Shown here: one piece after another, positions 1 through 6,129 of the stretch
Layout: every line of letters begins with the position of its first letter
Numbering within the stretch: position 1 is the stretch's first letter
Assembly: GCA_949286775.1 (NCBI GenBank)
Contig: CASEDW010000185.1
Location: 1 to 6,662 of the forward strand
Reading direction: 5' to 3'
Length of the DNA stretch: 6,662 bases
From: an uncultured Eubacteriales bacterium
GTDB taxonomy: Bacteria; Bacillota; Clostridia; Lachnospirales; Lachnospiraceae
Made by a program: the position numbers and the translations under genes
The notes under the pieces: generated by a model
Databases searched by the model: none
What the model was told of the DNA's origin: nothing
The model's input: only the letters and a program-made list of their open reading frames with translations

Positions 1-710
1 ATTTCCTTTATTCTTGACCAGCGAACCCGCTTATCTTTTTTATTAGGACGAAGCTGAGGACAGCGGATCAAGGCAAAAATTCCAAGTCCTATGCCTGAAA
101 CGTATTGTGAAATTACAGTTGCTTCAGCTGCTCCTACCACGCCGCGATTAAATCCCACTACAAACAAAAGATCAAGGCCTATATTCAACACCGCTGAAAT
201 TACAAGAAAAATAAGCGGCGTTACCGAATCTCCTATAGCCCTTAAGTAACAGGCATAATAATTATAGAAAAAAGTTCCGACAATACCACAGAAGATTACC
301 GAAAGATACGCCCTCATCATCTTCCAGATAGTTTCATCCGAAACCTGTAACAAAAGCCTGATGTAATCCAGGCACAGAAACGCGATAAGATTCAGGATTA
401 TTGTAATAACCGCAACGAGAACAAACGACGCCCGTGCGCTTTCCCGAAGCCCCTCCTTATCGCCCTGTCCAAATCGCATAGAAAAGACAACTCCGCTTCC
501 CATGCATAATCCCAAAAGAATAGACGTTAGAAATGTCATCAGCGTAAACGACGAACCTACTGCCGCCAGAGCGTCAGGTCCGATATATCTGCTTACAATC
601 AGAGTATCCGCCACATTGTAACATTGCTGCAGCAGATTTCCTAAGATCATGGGAACAGCAAACTTTAACATTGACCGCATAACGGATCCTTGCGTTAAAT
701 CCGCCCCCAT
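1..710 (-). CDS. MATE-family multidrug/Na+ antiporter, N-terminal half (runs off the left edge)
   Basis: Translating the minus strand from the ATG at 710 gives 236 codons with no stop before the window edge. The protein opens with MGADLTQGSVMRSMLKFAVP, then has the classic MATE first-helix block (ILGNLLQQCYNVADTLIVS, about residues 22-40), followed by GPDALAAVGSS and a glycine-rich second helix. About six hydrophobic segments follow. The visible part ends in a basic stretch (RCPQLRPNKKDKRVRW, about 215-230), which fits the cytoplasmic linker between the two six-helix lobes, so the missing part should be the C-lobe of a roughly 450-residue protein. The family sits in the inner membrane and exports cationic drugs or metabolites using Na+ or H+ gradients; the substrate cannot be read from sequence. 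The start is set by GGAGGTGA at 715-722, four bases upstream. An in-frame ATG at 725 overlaps this site and is unlikely. The gene is divergent from the tRNA. Confidence 0.93.
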   Translation of the reverse strand, partial: MGADLTQGSVMRSMLKFAVPMILGNLLQQCYNVADTLIVSRYIGPDALAAVGSSFTLMTFLTSILLGLCMGSGVVFSMRFGQGDKEGLRESARASFVLVAVITIILNLIAFLCLDYIRLLLQVSDETIWKMMRAYLSVIFCGIVGTFFYNYYACYLRAIGDSVTPLIFLVISAVLNIGLDLLFVVGFNRGVVGAAEATVISQYVSGIGLGIFALIRCPQLRPNKKDKRVRWSRIKE

Positions 711-714
711 ATCG

Positions 715-722
715 TCACCTCC
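715..722 (-). promoter_or_regulatory. Ribosome binding site of the MATE gene
   Basis: GGAGGTGA on the minus strand ends four bases before the ATG at 710. It decides between two in-frame ATGs, because the other (at 725) lies on the far side of the site and would have no Shine-Dalgarno sequence of its own. Confidence 0.8.
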
Positions 723-827
723 CATATGTAAATTTATGTCTAACAGATCGAAACATAAAATTCTAATAAGGCCGAGAAAACTTTATCACGAACACAAAAA
801 TTTTTCAATTTAAAGGGAAAATTTTTC

Positions 828-856
828 TTGCATTATCTTTGTCATTATGGTATCTT
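828..856 (+). promoter_or_regulatory. Putative promoter of tRNA-Thr
   Basis: TTGCAT (828-833) and TATCTT (851-856) are separated by 17 bases and sit about 25 bases before the mature tRNA 5' end, which would leave a leader of roughly 18 nt for RNase P to remove. The -35 matches the consensus only at TTG, and the -10 matches four of six positions, so the call rests on spacing and context. TTGTCA at 839-844 is an alternative -35 but has no good -10 at the right distance. Confidence 0.45.
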
Positions 857-880
857 ATGCGTGTTGCGAATTTAAGTGAC

Positions 881-953
881 GCCGATGTGGCTCAATTGGC
901 AGAGCAGCTGATTTGTAATCAGCAGGTTATCGGTTCGAGTCCGATCATCGGCT
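881..953 (+). tRNA. tRNA-Thr (anticodon UGU)
   Basis: A full cloverleaf can be drawn. The acceptor stem GCCGATG (881-887) pairs with CATCGGC (946-952), followed by discriminator T at 953. The anticodon stem GCTGA (907-911) pairs with TCAGC (919-923) around the loop TTTGTAA, with anticodon TGT at 914-916. The T stem ATCGG (929-933) pairs with CCGAT (941-945) around TTCGAGT. The D-arm region (GGCTCAATTGGCAGAGC) is also normal. CCA is not encoded, so the 3' end must be added by CCA-adding enzyme. It reads ACA and probably other ACN threonine codons. A terminator-like hairpin begins eight bases downstream. Confidence 0.96.
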
Positions 954-960
954 TATATTA

Positions 961-998
961 AGAGTTATCAAGGCACACTGCCCTGGTAACTCTTTTTT
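961..998 (+). terminator. Intrinsic terminator (or attenuator) between tRNA-Thr and azlC
   Basis: AGAGTTATCAAGG (961-973) pairs with CCCTGGTAACTCT (981-993) in a 13-position stem containing one A-C mismatch and one G-T wobble. The loop is CACACTG, and six T residues follow (993-998). This is a strong rho-independent terminator for the tRNA transcript. Only 33 bases separate the T-run from the azlC start, so any azlC transcript starting upstream must read through it. Confidence 0.88.
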
Positions 999-1031
999 AC
1001 ATTTTGAATCTTACATAAGGAAATGATTAAC

Positions 1032-1721
1032 ATGAAATTAAAAGCGCTTAAAGCCGCGTTCCCACATACTATACCTATCTTCGCAGGTTTCTGGTTTCTC
1101 GGACTTGCTTACGGCATCTATATGAACGCCTCGGGATTTTCTTTTTTATATCCGATGTTCATGAGCATTCTGATATTTGGAGGCTCACTGGAATTTGTTG
1201 CAGTGGAAATGCTTTTATCTCCTTTCGCTCCTGTGTCTGTATTTATAATGGCTCTTCTGATACAGGCGAGACATATATTTTACGGCATATCCATGCTGGA
1301 TAAATTCAAGGGGATGGGATGGAAAAAATATTATCTGATATTCGGAATGTGTGATGAAACCTTTTCAATTAATTTTACGGCTGAAATTCCAAAGGGAGTA
1401 GACAAAGGCTGGTTTATGTTTTTCGTCACTCTTTTAAATCACATTTACTGGTTTTCAGGCTCGACCATAGGCGGTATCATAGGTTCCCTGCTTAAATTCG
1501 ATACGACAGGAATCAGCTTTATTATGACTTCAATGTTTGTCGTAATATTTCTTGAGCAGTGGCTAAAGGAAAAAACTCATATCTCGTCTCTTATCGGTCT
1601 TTTCGCTTCGCTTATCTGCCTCATTTGTTTTGGACCCGATTCATTTTTGATTCCCGCGATGGCAGTAATTATTCTGACCCTTACTTTTTCAAGAAAGAAA
1701 CTCGAAAAAAAGGAGATCTGA
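1032..1721 (+). CDS. azlC: Branched-chain amino-acid export permease, large subunit AzlC
   Basis: This 229-residue, very hydrophobic inner-membrane protein carries the AzlC-family pattern: an early G(F/L)xxGLAYG block (about residues 19-28), an FGGSLEFVAVEML helix, and the signature IQARHIFYG (about 78-86). Further hydrophobic helices lie near 128-155, 160-178 and 185-220, and the tail is charged (SRKKLEKKEI). AzlC works with the small subunit AzlD, encoded directly downstream, to export branched-chain amino acids and some analogues; the exact substrate here is inferred from the family. The length is normal. An ATG at 1023 is in frame, but the Shine-Dalgarno AAGGA (1017-1021) lies one base in front of it. 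The ATG at 1032, ten bases away, is therefore the better start. No promoter is obvious between the preceding terminator and this gene. Confidence 0.93.
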   Translation: MKLKALKAAFPHTIPIFAGFWFLGLAYGIYMNASGFSFLYPMFMSILIFGGSLEFVAVEMLLSPFAPVSVFIMALLIQARHIFYGISMLDKFKGMGWKKYYLIFGMCDETFSINFTAEIPKGVDKGWFMFFVTLLNHIYWFSGSTIGGIIGSLLKFDTTGISFIMTSMFVVIFLEQWLKEKTHISSLIGLFASLICLICFGPDSFLIPAMAVIILTLTFSRKKLEKKEI

Positions 1722-1724
1722 CAC

Positions 1725-2051
1725 ATGACGCTCACACAGCAGTTTATAACAATAGGTCTTTGCATAGGCGCTACAGTACTTACACGATTTCTTCCGTTCA
1801 TTATTTTTAACGAAAACAGAAAGACGCCGGAATTTATCCAATACATTGGAAAATTTCTTCCGGCGGCTGTTTTTGGTATGCTTGTAATTTATTCATTAAA
1901 AAACGTAAACGTTTTGCAGGGAAGCCATGGCATACCTGAGATCATATCAATAGCAGTTACGATCGCGCTTCACCTGTGGAAACGCCAGATGCTGATATCG
2001 ATCGCAGGCGGAACCGTTTGCTACATGCTCCTGCTGCATTTTATGATATGA
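1725..2051 (+). CDS. azlD: Branched-chain amino-acid export permease, small subunit AzlD
   Basis: This 108-residue membrane protein has three to four hydrophobic segments and the AzlD pattern: TRFLPFIIF (about 21-29), IGKFLPAAVFGMLVIYSLK (about 41-59), then a GIPEII turn, a LHLWKRQMLISI block (about 83-94) and GGTVCYMLL at the end. It begins three bases after the azlC stop, with AGGAG at 1711-1715 inside the last azlC codons, so the two subunits are co-transcribed and probably translated together. Its length is typical of the family. The last 11 bases (2041-2051) overlap the 3' end of the convergent Thg1-like gene. No terminator is seen after it, so its transcripts may continue antisense into that gene. 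Confidence 0.93.
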   Translation: MTLTQQFITIGLCIGATVLTRFLPFIIFNENRKTPEFIQYIGKFLPAAVFGMLVIYSLKNVNVLQGSHGIPEIISIAVTIALHLWKRQMLISIAGGTVCYMLLLHFMI

Positions 2052-2847
2052 ACTGTTCTATAAACTCTTCATTTTCTTTTTTCAGCATAGGCATATTTTT
2101 ATCTATAAACCAAATCTGCTCCTGACCCGAAGCCTCGCTTTCTTCAAAATCAGCTTTTTTTCTGTAGCAGGCGGTTCCCCGCTTATAATCAGTCGGGTAA
2201 TTATCAAAATTTATTTTTTCTTTTTCATAAACCATGAACTGAACGCGTCCCGATGAATTTTCCTCTAATTCGCTTTCGGTCAGATAAGTTTTGCCCATTT
2301 CATAAATTCCGTTTTCAATACAGCTCTTCTGCTGCTGATGAAGATATTCGTATATTCCCTCCTTTGAAATGTTGAAGCATCTCGCTGAAAAAGCGGCTCC
2401 TTTTTCAATAGATGAAACATATCCCTGCATGGCGTTTAATTTAAACGTCTTGTCAAAGTTAGTGCCATTCATGACATACGTTTTAGCCTTTTTCTCAAAT
2501 ATTCTGTTGAACTGAAGCGTTGCCATGCTCGCCGCAAGAGTCGACATCCTCTGAATATCATAATTATATCCTATGATATGTTCATCGTTCTGGGACGGAC
2601 ATACGACAATGGTATAGCTGTATTCTGTAGCGTATCCGAAAACGCAGTCCGAAATATTTTCACAGAGATGTTTTAACGTCTCCTGAATCGAATCTACATA
2701 CAGCCTGTCAAAGGGTTTCAAAAACTTTTCGATGAATTTCTCATAATTTTCAAGCCTGATCTGTATGATAATAGGCATATTTCTCTTCAAAAAATCAAAT
2801 GAATCGCTTTCATAATAAGATTCAATAAGTTCTCCAGGGCAATTCAT
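2041..2847 (-). CDS. Divergent Thg1-like (tRNA-His guanylyltransferase family) protein, probably catalytically altered
   Basis: This 268-residue soluble protein can be laid block by block on bacterial Thg1-like proteins as I recall them. The matches are MPIIIQIRLENYEKF (24-38, family PVIIRIDGKAF), KPFDRLYVDSIQETLKHLC (44-62), CVFGYATEYSYTIVV (68-82), NYDIQRMSTLAASMATLQFN (95-114), GAAFSARCFNISKE (150-163), NFDNYPTDYKRGTACY (213-228), and a late W-ID-x-P-M block (246-254). Thg1-like enzymes add nucleotides in the 3'-5' direction to tRNA 5' ends, using metal-binding acids in RxDG and SDE. Here RxDG reads R31-L-E33-N34, the SDE region reads ATEYS with no Asp, and the FDxR block reads FSAR. These losses suggest a pseudoenzyme or changed chemistry. 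The start is the ATG at 2847, which has AGGTGA (2852-2857) just upstream; an ATG at 2868 in the same frame lacks such a site. The reading frame is intact. Its 3' end overlaps azlD, and it is divergent from pyk. Confidence 0.75.
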   Translation of the reverse strand: MNCPGELIESYYESDSFDFLKRNMPIIIQIRLENYEKFIEKFLKPFDRLYVDSIQETLKHLCENISDCVFGYATEYSYTIVVCPSQNDEHIIGYNYDIQRMSTLAASMATLQFNRIFEKKAKTYVMNGTNFDKTFKLNAMQGYVSSIEKGAAFSARCFNISKEGIYEYLHQQQKSCIENGIYEMGKTYLTESELEENSSGRVQFMVYEKEKINFDNYPTDYKRGTACYRKKADFEESEASGQEQIWFIDKNMPMLKKENEEFIEQFIS

Positions 2848-2851
2848 AATA

Positions 2852-2857
2852 TCACCT
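2852..2857 (-). promoter_or_regulatory. Ribosome binding site of the Thg1-like gene
   Basis: AGGTGA on the minus strand is followed by TATT and then ATG (2847-2845). It favours the 268-residue product over a version seven residues longer starting at 2868. Confidence 0.75.
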
Positions 2858-2881
2858 CGCATAGTCATAAATATTTTATAT

Positions 2882-2910
2882 TTTACATTTTAAACTTAAT
2901 TTTATATCAT
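2882..2910 (+). promoter_or_regulatory. Predicted sigma-A promoter of pyk
   Basis: TTTACA (2882-2887) and TATCAT (2905-2910) each match five of six consensus bases and are exactly 17 bases apart in AT-rich DNA. Transcription would begin near 2917, giving pyk a leader of about 88 nt. No equally good promoter was seen on the opposite strand for the divergent Thg1-like gene. Confidence 0.65.
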
Positions 2911-2935
2911 AGTAAATGGTAAATGTGAAAAATAT

Positions 2936-2995
2936 GTGGGTAATGCCCGCCTATTCTGAACAAATACTAACATTGCGCCTTTGAGCGCGGGAGGA
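2936..2995 (+). promoter_or_regulatory. Possible alternative RNA structures in the pyk leader, touching the ribosome binding site
   Basis: GTGGG (2936-2940) can pair with CCCGC (2946-2950) around a TAATG loop. The same CCCGC can instead pair with GCGGG (2987-2991), which contains the first bases of the pyk Shine-Dalgarno sequence GGGAGGA (2989-2995). A third small hairpin, GCGC (2975-2978) with GCGC (2985-2988), sits just in front of that site. The stems are short, so regulation is only a possibility. Confidence 0.3.
2989..2995 (+). promoter_or_regulatory. Ribosome binding site of pyk
   Basis: GGGAGGA ends nine bases before the ATG at 3005. It rules out a TTG at 2981 that is in frame but lies upstream of this site. 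Confidence 0.8.
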
Positions 2996-3004
2996 ATTTT
3001 TATT

Positions 3005-4456
3005 ATGAAAAAGACAAAAATCATCTGTACCCTTGGTCCTGCTTCTTCAAACGAAGAAGTTCTCACTCAAATGATACAGAACGGAATGAACGTGGCGCGT
3101 TTAAATTTTTCACACGGCACCCACGAAGAGCAGAAATTAAAAATTGATCTCGTTAAACGAGTGCGCGAAAAACTCAAACAGCCTATTCCGATTCTTCTCG
3201 ATACCAAAGGACCTGAATACAGAATCGGCACTTTCGCCGATCATACTATAACCCTTAATGACGGCGATACTTTTACCTTTACAACAGACAAATCCGTTGA
3301 GGGGGATAAGACGAGAGTATCCGTCTCTTATGACGGTCTGGCAAAAGATCTCAATATCGGCGATACGATTCTCGTAAACGACGGTCTTCTGAAATTTGAA
3401 GTCCGTGAAAAGACAAAGACAGAACTTATCTGTACATGCATTACAGGCGGCCCTCTTTCAGACAGAAAGAGCATGAGCTTTCCTAACGTTGTTCTTAAAC
3501 AGAAATATCTGAGCGATCAGGACAAATCCGATCTTCTTTTCGGTATCGAAAATAAAGTAGATATTGTCGCTTGTTCTTTCGTATCCTGCGCCCAGGACGT
3601 AAAAGACGTAAGAAAATTTCTCGACGAAAACGGCGGTGAAAATATTCTCATAATCGCGAAACTTGAAAACCGTTCCGGAGTCGACAATGCAGAAGAAATC
3701 CTCGACTGCTGCAGCGGCCTTATGGTAGCAAGAGGCGATCTCGGAGTAGAAATACCTTATGTAGAACTGCCTTCAATCCAGAAAAATCTTCTTCAGCTCT
3801 GCCGGTTAAAGGGCGGCATATCAATTACAGCTACTGAAATGCTTGAATCCATGATATCCAAGCCGCGTCCGACGCGTGCCGAGATATCAGACGTTGCCAA
3901 CGCAGTATTCGACGGAACGAGCGTTATCATGCTCTCAGGCGAAACAGCAGTCGGAAAATATCCTGCGGAAGCCGTATCAGCGATGTCACAGATCGCGATG
4001 CATGCCGAAGAACACATCAATTATGAAAAACGTTTCCATTCGTCAGAGTTTAAATTGAACGGGCTTCAGGACGCCCTTTCTCATTCCACATGCCAGATGG
4101 CTATCGACACAGGCGCAAAATGCATTATCGCCTGTACGCGTTCAGGACGCACAGGACGTCTTATTAGCCGTTTTTACGTTCCTACGCCTATCGTCGGCAT
4201 GACCACAAATCTCCAGTCATACCGACAGCTCGCTTTAAGCTGGAACGTATTTCCGGTGCTTGTCGAAGAGTTCTCTTCTACCGACGTGCTCTTCTACAAC
4301 GCTCTTAAAATAGCGAGAAAAACAAAATTCGCCAATACAGGCGATACCGTTGTCATCACTGCCGGAAACACAAGCAGCCAGGGCACTACAAACCTTATAA
4401 AACTCGACGTTTTGCCGGCTCCGTCAGTCAACCTGCAGTCTCCGCCGGTGTTATAA
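3005..4456 (+). CDS. pyk: Pyruvate kinase
   Basis: The 483-residue cytosolic enzyme converts phosphoenolpyruvate and ADP to pyruvate and ATP in the last step of glycolysis. Domain order is normal. The first barrel part has TKIICTLGP (4-12) and ARLNFSHG (31-38). LDTKGPEYRIG (65-75) leads into the B domain. The barrel resumes with IIAKLENRSGV (216-226), holding catalytic K219 and metal ligand E221, then MVARGDLGVEIP with D245, TATEMLESM with T277, and the PRPTRAE-DVANA-SGETA run (288-315). The C domain has TRSGRTGR (378-385), corresponding to the effector-phosphate loop. Glutamate at 71 (GPE) with N34, S36, D66 and T67 predicts a K+-dependent enzyme. It lacks the extra C-terminal phosphotransferase-like domain common in Bacillus enzymes. 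The start is the ATG at 3005 behind GGGAGGA; a TTG at 2981 was rejected. It is convergent with the Nudix gene. Confidence 0.97.
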   Translation: MKKTKIICTLGPASSNEEVLTQMIQNGMNVARLNFSHGTHEEQKLKIDLVKRVREKLKQPIPILLDTKGPEYRIGTFADHTITLNDGDTFTFTTDKSVEGDKTRVSVSYDGLAKDLNIGDTILVNDGLLKFEVREKTKTELICTCITGGPLSDRKSMSFPNVVLKQKYLSDQDKSDLLFGIENKVDIVACSFVSCAQDVKDVRKFLDENGGENILIIAKLENRSGVDNAEEILDCCSGLMVARGDLGVEIPYVELPSIQKNLLQLCRLKGGISITATEMLESMISKPRPTRAEISDVANAVFDGTSVIMLSGETAVGKYPAEAVSAMSQIAMHAEEHINYEKRFHSSEFKLNGLQDALSHSTCQMAIDTGAKCIIACTRSGRTGRLISRFYVPTPIVGMTTNLQSYRQLALSWNVFPVLVEEFSSTDVLFYNALKIARKTKFANTGDTVVITAGNTSSQGTTNLIKLDVLPAPSVNLQSPPVL

Positions 4457-4470
4457 ATGTAATGATACGC

Positions 4471-4523
4471 CGCAATATGAGCATGAAAGCGGGATTTTTA
4501 TCCCGCGATATGCAAATATTGCG
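4471..4523. terminator. Long interrupted hairpin between convergent pyk and Nudix genes (possible bidirectional terminator)
   Basis: Three nested perfect stems share one axis: CGCAATAT (4471-4478) with ATATTGCG (4516-4523), GCAT (4481-4484) with ATGC (4510-4513), and GCGGGAT (4489-4495) with ATCCCGC (4500-4506) around a TTTT loop. That makes 19 base pairs with two small internal loops. There is no proper T-run on the plus-strand side and only a short one on the minus-strand side, so terminator activity is inferred from position between two converging genes. It could equally be a REP-like palindromic element. Confidence 0.55.
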
Positions 4524-4525
4524 CG

Positions 4526-4557
4526 GGATTAAGGAAGTGCGCAGCACGATTCAATCC
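4526..4557. repeat. Second interrupted hairpin, adjacent to the first
   Basis: GGATT (4526-4530) pairs with AATCC (4553-4557), GAA (4534-4536) with TTC (4550-4552), and GTGC (4537-4540) with GCAC (4544-4547) around a GCA loop, giving 12 pairs with two bulges. GCGGGATT just at its left side (4523-4530) is a direct copy of the sequence in the first hairpin (4489-4496). The two structures could therefore exchange strands. Its role is unknown. Confidence 0.5.
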
Positions 4558-4580
4558 GTAAAATATCACATCTGTGGCTT

Positions 4581-5135
4581 TTAGTGCGCACGCCACCTGC
4601 TTCTTAAGTAAAACGCCAGCGCCGTTCCCATATAGGCGTGGGTCATCTCTTCATCTCCAAACCTTTCTATAACCTCGTCTATCAGATGCTCTTCATATTT
4701 TATAAATTCATCCTCATCAAGATGCTGCTCACCTGTCTGCACTAAATCCTCGGCAAGCATCACATAAAAATGATTCATAAACAGCGCCGGATTTGAACTC
4801 ACTTTGCCAAGTCTCGTTATTTTTCTAGCTCTGAATCCCGTCTCTTCTTCAAGCTCTCTTAAAGCCGTCGTCTCAGGTTTTTCTCCGGGATCAACTACTC
4901 CTCCCGGGAACTCAAGAGTAACTTTTCCTTCTCCGTGACGCCATTGTCTTACGAGTACAAAGTTATTTTCATGAACGGCAACTATAACAACCCAGTCAGG
5001 CGCGTCTATTGCCACATATGTTCCTTCCATTCCCGACGCAGCCGTTTCTTTCTGACTGTAAACATCATAAACTGCCGTATGAAGTATTTTTTCCCTGTCT
5101 GTTGTTTTCCATTTTAAAAACTCATATTTATCCAT
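4581..5135 (-). CDS. Nudix hydrolase, ADP-ribose pyrophosphatase-like
   Basis: This 184-residue cytosolic protein has a complete Nudix box, G79-x5-E85-x7-R93-E-L-x-E97-E98-x-G100-F, preceded by LEFPGG (74-79). The metal-binding glutamates E97 and E98 are intact. The N-terminal part (about 1-45) looks like the beta-sheet arm found in the ADP-ribose/NDP-sugar branch, and the RQWRHGEGK stretch (63-71) resembles that branch's RQ(Y/W)R motif. The likely reaction is hydrolysis of ADP-ribose or a related nucleoside diphosphate linked compound to two phosphates. The exact substrate is unproven. The start is the ATG at 5135, five bases after GGTGA (5141-5145); upstream TTG and GTG codons in frame overlap that site and were rejected. 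It begins 24 bases after the dus stop, so it is probably the last gene of a dus-Nudix transcript. Confidence 0.9.
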   Translation of the reverse strand: MDKYEFLKWKTTDREKILHTAVYDVYSQKETAASGMEGTYVAIDAPDWVVIVAVHENNFVLVRQWRHGEGKVTLEFPGGVVDPGEKPETTALRELEEETGFRARKITRLGKVSSNPALFMNHFYVMLAEDLVQTGEQHLDEDEFIKYEEHLIDEVIERFGDEEMTHAYMGTALAFYLRSRWRAH

Positions 5136-5140
5136 TTTTC

Positions 5141-5145
5141 TCACC
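5141..5145 (-). promoter_or_regulatory. Ribosome binding site of the Nudix gene
   Basis: GGTGA on the minus strand followed by GAAAA and ATG (5135-5133) fixes the start at 5135 rather than at the in-frame TTG at 5150 or GTG at 5144. Confidence 0.7.
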
Positions 5146-5159
5146 GCCAAAAAAATTTC

Positions 5160-6107
5160 TTAAAAGCCGTATCCCTCCAAAAGCTGCTCCATTAAATCAT
5201 TCATCTCATCGAGGGTTTTTGACTTCTTTATCTTTTTAAGTATTTTTTCATTATCAAACATAGATCCAAGATACGTCCATATTTCTTTCATCCTGAACAT
5301 AACCATAGCTTCTCCCTGCAAAAATGAACCGTATCCCTTTTCTATATCATATAAGAATTGACGCAGCTCCTCGGCTGTTATCTTCTTTCCTGTCTCAATT
5401 TCCCTGAAAAGTCCGGGATTCGAAATCACGCCCCGTCCTATCATCAGATCAAATATCTTATCAGGACAATATTTTCGCGCCGCCTCATTTAACTCTTTAA
5501 GATCTTCCGGCTTATATATATCGCCGTTATATACGACTTTATTTTTACTGTTCTTAAGTGCGTATAAAAAAATCTCCCTGTCGGCTCTTCCCTTATAAAA
5601 CTGCTTTAGCGTCCTCGGGTGTATTATCAGCTCATCTATCGGATATTTGTTATATATTTCCAGAATTTCATAAAACTCTTCAGGATCTTCTATGCCGACT
5701 CTTGTCTTTACTGATATAATTCCCTTTTTTCCTGAATAGACTTTCTCAAGGAAATGATCGAGTTCCTCTTTTCTTCCTAAAAAGCCCGCTCCTCTGCCCT
5801 TTGACGATACTGTGCCTGACGGACATCCTATATTTATATTTATCTCGGAGTAACCCAGATCATTCATCACTTTTTCATATCTCAGCAGATCGTCGGCATT
5901 ATCAGTAAGAATCTGGGGCACGAGATAAAGCCCTGAATTATTTTCGAAAATCAGATCACGCTTTTCCTTGTTGTTCATGTCTCTTTTTATATGAGGAACG
6001 ATAAACGGCGCGAAATACTTATCGGTATATTCTCCGAAAATCCTGTTATATGCATTTCTAAAGACAAATGTTGTCACGCCCTCTAACGGCGCGAGATAAT
6101 TTTTCAT
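5160..6107 (-). CDS. dus: tRNA-dihydrouridine synthase
   Basis: This 315-residue flavoprotein reduces uridine to dihydrouridine in the tRNA D-loop or a nearby position, using NAD(P)H and FMN. The TIM-barrel starts with YLAPLEGVT (4-12). The catalytic cysteine is C95 in NIGCPSGTV, followed by the KGRGAGFL loop (103-110). SVKTRVG holds K134, IIHPRTLKQFYKGRAD (161-176) holds H163 and R165, and YNGDI (193-197) and MIGRGVISNP (222-231) form the FMN phosphate side. A helical C-terminal domain (about 245-315) is present, as usual. Which uridine it modifies cannot be told. The start is the ATG at 6107 with GGAAAGG (6117-6123) nine bases upstream; the TTG at 6125 was rejected. It lies downstream of hisI but behind a terminator, and upstream of the Nudix gene. 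Confidence 0.95.
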   Translation of the reverse strand: MKNYLAPLEGVTTFVFRNAYNRIFGEYTDKYFAPFIVPHIKRDMNNKEKRDLIFENNSGLYLVPQILTDNADDLLRYEKVMNDLGYSEININIGCPSGTVSSKGRGAGFLGRKEELDHFLEKVYSGKKGIISVKTRVGIEDPEEFYEILEIYNKYPIDELIIHPRTLKQFYKGRADREIFLYALKNSKNKVVYNGDIYKPEDLKELNEAARKYCPDKIFDLMIGRGVISNPGLFREIETGKKITAEELRQFLYDIEKGYGSFLQGEAMVMFRMKEIWTYLGSMFDNEKILKKIKKSKTLDEMNDLMEQLLEGYGF

Positions 6108-6129
6108 GTAATTAAACCTTTCCAAACTC

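Noticed and set aside
724..745. Near-palindrome around TAAATTTA upstream of the MATE gene, considered as a MarR/TetR operator
   Set aside because: The perfect core is only eight AT bases in AT-rich DNA, and no regulator gene is visible nearby, so chance is sufficient.
881..953. tRNA gene as an integration site for a mobile element
   Set aside because: No integrase gene and no repeated copy of the tRNA 3' end were seen elsewhere in the window.
960..1031. T-box or amino-acid riboswitch in front of azlC
   Set aside because: The space holds only a simple terminator hairpin. There is no specifier loop, no T-box consensus (TGGNACCGCG) and too little length.
1559..1846. Overlapping open frames on both strands across the azlC/azlD junction (1559-1810 plus, 1577-1846 minus)
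   Set aside because: Both lie in other frames of well-recognised membrane genes, have no ribosome binding site and encode unrelated low-complexity sequence.
881..2847. tRNA-Thr and the Thg1-like gene as parts of one tRNA-processing system
   Set aside because: They are on opposite strands and separated by azlCD. Thg1 proteins are known for tRNA-His or 5'-end repair, so nothing in the sequence links them functionally.
3793..4058. Open frames inside pyk (3793-4020 minus, 3876-4058 plus)
   Set aside because: They are shadows of the conserved pyruvate kinase catalytic region, with no start signals of their own.
4935..5239. Plus-strand open frames opposite the Nudix and dus genes (4935-5117, 5009-5239)
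   Set aside because: They are antisense to two strongly conserved genes, and the translated sequence shows no protein-like pattern.
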